Positions 8,042 to 11,357 of a DNA stretch of 11,357 nucleotides are shown here, piece by piece. Origin of the DNA: Euperipatoides rowelli (taxonomy: Eukaryota; Onychophora; Udeonychophora; Euonychophora; Peripatopsidae); NCBI GenBank assembly GCA_003024985.2, contig PXIH01S0009292.1; one strand, 5' to 3'. How positions within the stretch are numbered: position 1 is the stretch's first letter; each line of letters opens with the position of its first letter. The notes under the pieces are model-generated. The model worked only from the letters and a program-made list of their open reading frames with translations. It had not been told where the DNA came from and did no database searches. Both the position numbers and the translations under genes were made by a program.

Positions 8042-9371
8042 TTAGCAAATTGCAAGATAATTTATTGAATAGCAAAAGTGCAAATTTGGGATATGGTAGG
8101 GCAGCCTATAAAATCACACCAGCTTATTACTCTTAAAAAGATTTAACAGTTAAGAAAATTAAAAGGTACTGTATATACCAAATAACTTCAGTCCGATGTA
8201 ACTTTACAGTATCAGCAGTCATCAGTTTAATACTGCTGAACATAAAGATGTAAGAAATCTATTTTAAATTTGTACATGCAGGATTTGATATGATTTCATG
8301 CCTACCAGGTCCACCCATTCCAAAACTCCCACAAAATAATTAAAAATAAATAAAAATTAAATTTAAATCACACAACTATGATTTCACATCATTGGTTTCC
8401 TCCTATATTAATTTGAATAACCGATTTAAAATTTAATTTAACTACTTTTATCATATCTATTGTGAATCAAGTGATCACAGTTGTCATGTAGTTTAAATGA
8501 AATAAGCATAGTTTTGTTGGAAGATTCATGATTTAAATACAGAGCTCTCACACTAATATTTTAAAATAAATATTCTATAAAGTTCTGTCTTTTTAAGACA
8601 AACAGTACCTGTACATGTATTTTCCTGTTTAGAGGAATATTTTTTATAGATTTAAAAAAATAAATATTCAATTAATTTAAAGTTTGGGCTTTATTTAAAT
8701 TAAAATTATTATTTAAGAATGTTTGTTTAAGTTTTTTTTATTTTATGAAACCTTTGTTAAAAAAAAAAAGGGGGTGGGGGTTGGAAAATAAAAACCTGTT
8801 GACATAATGTAATATTATTACAACAATTCTCACAATATAGTAATATTCTTGACACTTTGCTAAATTGAATTTGGAAACTAAATTTAACTATTTAAATTCA
8901 TCTTTCATCCTATGTAGACATCTTAATTTTTGGCAGGGTGCTAGGATTTGTAAATCAAAATAAAAGAAGTAACCAGGGATGGGTGTGGAACCAAAAATTA
9001 AGTTTGATAATCATATCCTTTATCTTGAAATACATACTTAGAGCTTGCCATGCTAGTTGAAATGGTTATCATGATAACAGACAAGTTAATATATTTTATG
9101 CCCTAAGCAAAAAAATAAGCATTAAATTCACCAAACTCCATAATAAAATTGTTTTAAAAGTAAAAACAAACTGCTATCGATTGCTGAAAAGTATAGTCTA
9201 TAAAAAATATTAGGGAATACAATGATGCAAATACATTGGTAAATGATCAAAATTTAATATAAAAAAATAGTGGGGAGGGGAAGCAATTCAGAACTCCCAT
9301 TTTTTCCCACCCATTGAAGCTTTGGAATCATGTCTATTTCTGTCAATCTAACATGTGACACTTTATCTTAC

Positions 9372-9467
9372 CAAGGCAAGCCAAGATTTCTTCTCCCAAA
9401 CTTCTGAACTGTAACGATTGAACTTCTTGACTTTGCTGATAAACACCAGTTTCATGCACAGAGTAAT
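9372..9467 (-). CDS. Internal coding exon of an unrecognised minus-strand gene (first exon visible)
   Basis: Read on the minus strand, the exon is preceded by a pyrimidine-rich acceptor (TTCTTTCTAG, ending at 9468) and followed by a strong donor (GTAAGA, from 9371). It is 96 nt long. Skipping the first two bases, one frame is open throughout (31 full codons, starting YSVHETGVYQQSQ and ending in EEILACL) and leaves one base over, so the exon is phase 1-1. A second frame with no split codons is also open, but it would run into a TGA near the end of the next exon, so the phase-1 frame is preferred. The peptide is polar and Gln/Glu-rich. I see no catalytic motif, membrane segment or named domain. 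Its GC content is visibly higher than that of the flanks. The previous exon must end with one spare base and lies outside the part I can read. Confidence 0.72.
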
Positions 9468-11357
9468 CTAGAAAGAACAATTGCAGTGAATACACTTTTC
9501 TTTGGGTGATTGCTGACCTGCTCCATCCACATATACCTTTACATTTATACAGGAATCCTATCTAACATATCTCATCTTAACTCTAAATTACCTTACCCAT
9601 CAGAATTTAACAATTCCCAGATACTCAAATGAATAAACTTAATTTTATAACATCTCAAATCTGCAATATCTTCACGACTACTTACTACCATCAGTCTAGT
9701 TTTCTGCCAACATTTTAAGAACCATCCCTTGACTCAGTTTCCTGAATTTTATCGAGCATTTTATGTCACATTAATTTTTTACAATTAAAATATTGGAATC
9801 TTTATTCATTTATCTTTTACTTCCATTTTCACCTTTCCTTTCTAAAAAACGGAAAAGATAAGAACATAAAAGACAAACCCATCCATAAACAATTACTTTC
9901 CTAAAATAAACAATATTGAATCATCTTAAGAGATTTTTCTTCTAATTTGGCAGTTGTACCAACTTAGGATAATGGCCATTAATTCAAATTTGGCCGTATA
10001 AATACTTAAAAGCTAATTCCAATGGTACAAATGTTGGTCAAAATTTATCATCTAGGCAATTTCTATATTCAATTCAGTTAGATGCTTTTTCTTAAAAAAA
10101 ATTATAAGACTAAAAAGCATATAATTTAACATAATTATTCATTACTTCACATAGTGCAGATGCCTTGGCAAAATCTATATAGCCATAACAAGCTTGTATC
10201 TTCTTCTCCATAATCATTCAATATACAGATATCTAATGTAGTTATTGCTTTATCTAAAGCTCATTCAAGTCTAACTAGTTTCAAATTCTATAAATGAACA
10301 TTTTTCTATTACAACTACCATCATTACCATGCTATAAATAAATTATTGACTCACTAGTATATTTTGTAAAAACACTAAAATGTTATTTTAGTAAATTAAT
10401 CAAAAAATTATTCTTCCAACCTTCAGCTATAATTTATTTTTCCTCATATCTGACATCAAAATCCTGCACATTGATCAATTTTTTTAATATCTATTTGTGT
10501 TTTGAAGCAAATACGCTAAAGCAATAAAACATGTCAAGCGTCTACACATGGAAATAAGGTAGCAAACTTAAATCAGATTCTGAGTATCCCCATGCTGAAA
10601 AGGCTGAACCTTAATTTTTAACAGTACTGAATATGTTACACTTCATTTGTTATTGTTTTAAGTGTAACCCGGCTAAGAGATTTGCACATATAACTTTAAA
10701 GAATGATTTTACTGGATCATATCCTATTATACAATTTAGGTGAAATTTTTAGAAAAATTATCAATAAATGTTGAGAAACCAAATTTATATCAAGACATTT
10801 CCATTAAGTCTATAAATGGTTTTCTAATTTTTTTAATATTGAAGATGCCATGAGAGGAAAGAAAACTCCTATTTTTCAAACCTAAATTAGATTTCTATAA
10901 TACAGAATTTAAAAAAATTATAACATGCAAAATTTAATTTAAAAAAAAAATGCATTTTAAAATAAAGAAAATTCTGAAAAAAAAAAAAAATCAGTATGGC
11001 TTTACAAGTTTCAAGTGTATAATATATTGTCAGTGTTCCAGTACCAATAACTAAATGGTGTAAATACAGATGCAAAATGTTAGATTATTTGTGTAATAAC
11101 TGCAATGTTAGTACAATTGAATATACAAATTATTCAAAATATCATATGTAGATATAAAAAGCAGACTGGTTGTCTATACAGTATAAAATTGATTCACAAA
11201 TATAACAACTTCATTAAAAACTGTACTAACTATCCAATACTGATCTATAATAATAGATATGATTAATGAATAAACAAAATCTTCATACAGTAAACAGCTT
11301 AAAATCCAAACTAAATAGTCCCAAGGAATATTTTGATTTTGTTTGGATTTTCAAACA
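9468..11357. other. AT-rich stretch, probable upstream intron of the minus-strand gene
   Basis: The exon at 9372-9467 begins with an acceptor, so at least the adjoining part of this stretch must be intron if the gene model is right. No further exon with matching phase 1 and good splice sites was found. Small GC-richer patches at about 10150-10215 and 10540-10670 were examined and not accepted. It contains an A14 run at 10977-10990. A 62-codon minus-strand ORF at 10887-11075 is Phe/Lys-rich because of A/T runs and is not considered a gene. Confidence 0.5.

Larger units (their letters stand above)
5024..9371 (-). other. Large intron (4,348 nt) with transposon debris
   Basis: The donor GTAAGA at 9371 and the acceptor ATTTCAG at 5024 bound this intron on the minus strand, and the reading phase agrees across it. 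It is very AT-rich with no convincing long ORF; the 79-codon plus-strand ORF at 6920-7159 is hydrophobic, T-rich and unsupported. Inside it are a TA-flanked MITE (5322-5605), a long hairpin (7962-8041), a small hairpin (6477-6497), a 36-nt possible microexon (5947-5982), A/G homopolymer runs near 8760-8780 and 16 copies of TACAGTA or its complement between 5154 and 8211. The rest is ordinary AT-rich sequence. Confidence 0.65.

Noticed and set aside
9065-9078. 14-bp palindrome GTTATCATGATAAC
   Set aside because: A single short palindrome with no partner site or nearby promoter; it may be chance.
10140-10220. 37-codon minus-strand ORF starting MIMEKKIQACYGYIDFAK, with a GTAATG donor-like site
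   Set aside because: It looks somewhat coding-like but has no convincing acceptor and no phase link to the exon at 9372-9467.
10887-11075. 62-codon minus-strand ORF
   Set aside because: Its Phe/Lys composition comes from A/T homopolymers, and no supporting signal was found.

Overview
The window is very AT-rich (by eye about 70-75% A+T). It has spliceosomal introns, DNA-transposon debris, poly(A)/poly(C) runs and almost no long ORFs, so it is nuclear DNA of a eukaryote, most likely an invertebrate animal. I cannot name the species. No rRNA, tRNA, CRISPR array or prokaryote-style operon was recognised.

The best-supported content is the 3' half of a protein-coding gene on the minus strand. Three exons can be read: 9372-9467 (96 nt), 5023-4916 (108 nt) and 4803-4667 (137 nt to a TAA). 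They are separated by a 4,348-nt and a 112-nt intron. All four splice sites facing these introns, and the acceptor of the first exon, follow GT-AG. All junctions are phase 1, and one reading frame stays open through all of them. The predicted C-terminal tail, about 112 residues, is polar and rich in Ser/Asn/Gln/Pro. I do not recognise it, and the 5' exons lie beyond the right edge of the window.

Layout from left to right. 1-1298 is non-coding, with a CRE-like palindrome and a hairpin between two A-runs. 1299-2110 (+) is purine-rich, decayed coding-like sequence; AATAAA and A-runs follow at 2709-2756, so the stretch may be an old retrocopy. 2757-3300 holds simple repeats and a cluster of GGGAC words. 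3508-4150 (-) is a broken copy of the C-terminal dimerisation region of a hAT-type transposase. 4204-4666 is the probable 3' UTR and flank of the spliced gene. 4667-9467 is that gene; its large intron holds a 284-bp pogo/Tigger-like MITE with TA target duplications (5322-5605), a near-perfect 38-bp-arm hairpin (7962-8041) and a striking cluster of the heptamer TACAGTA. 9468-11357 looks like further intron or flank with no supportable exon.

Nothing here amounts to a demonstrated new biological system. The points most worth checking are the unrecognised spliced gene, the long hairpin, the TACAGTA cluster and the MITE with its nested hairpin.
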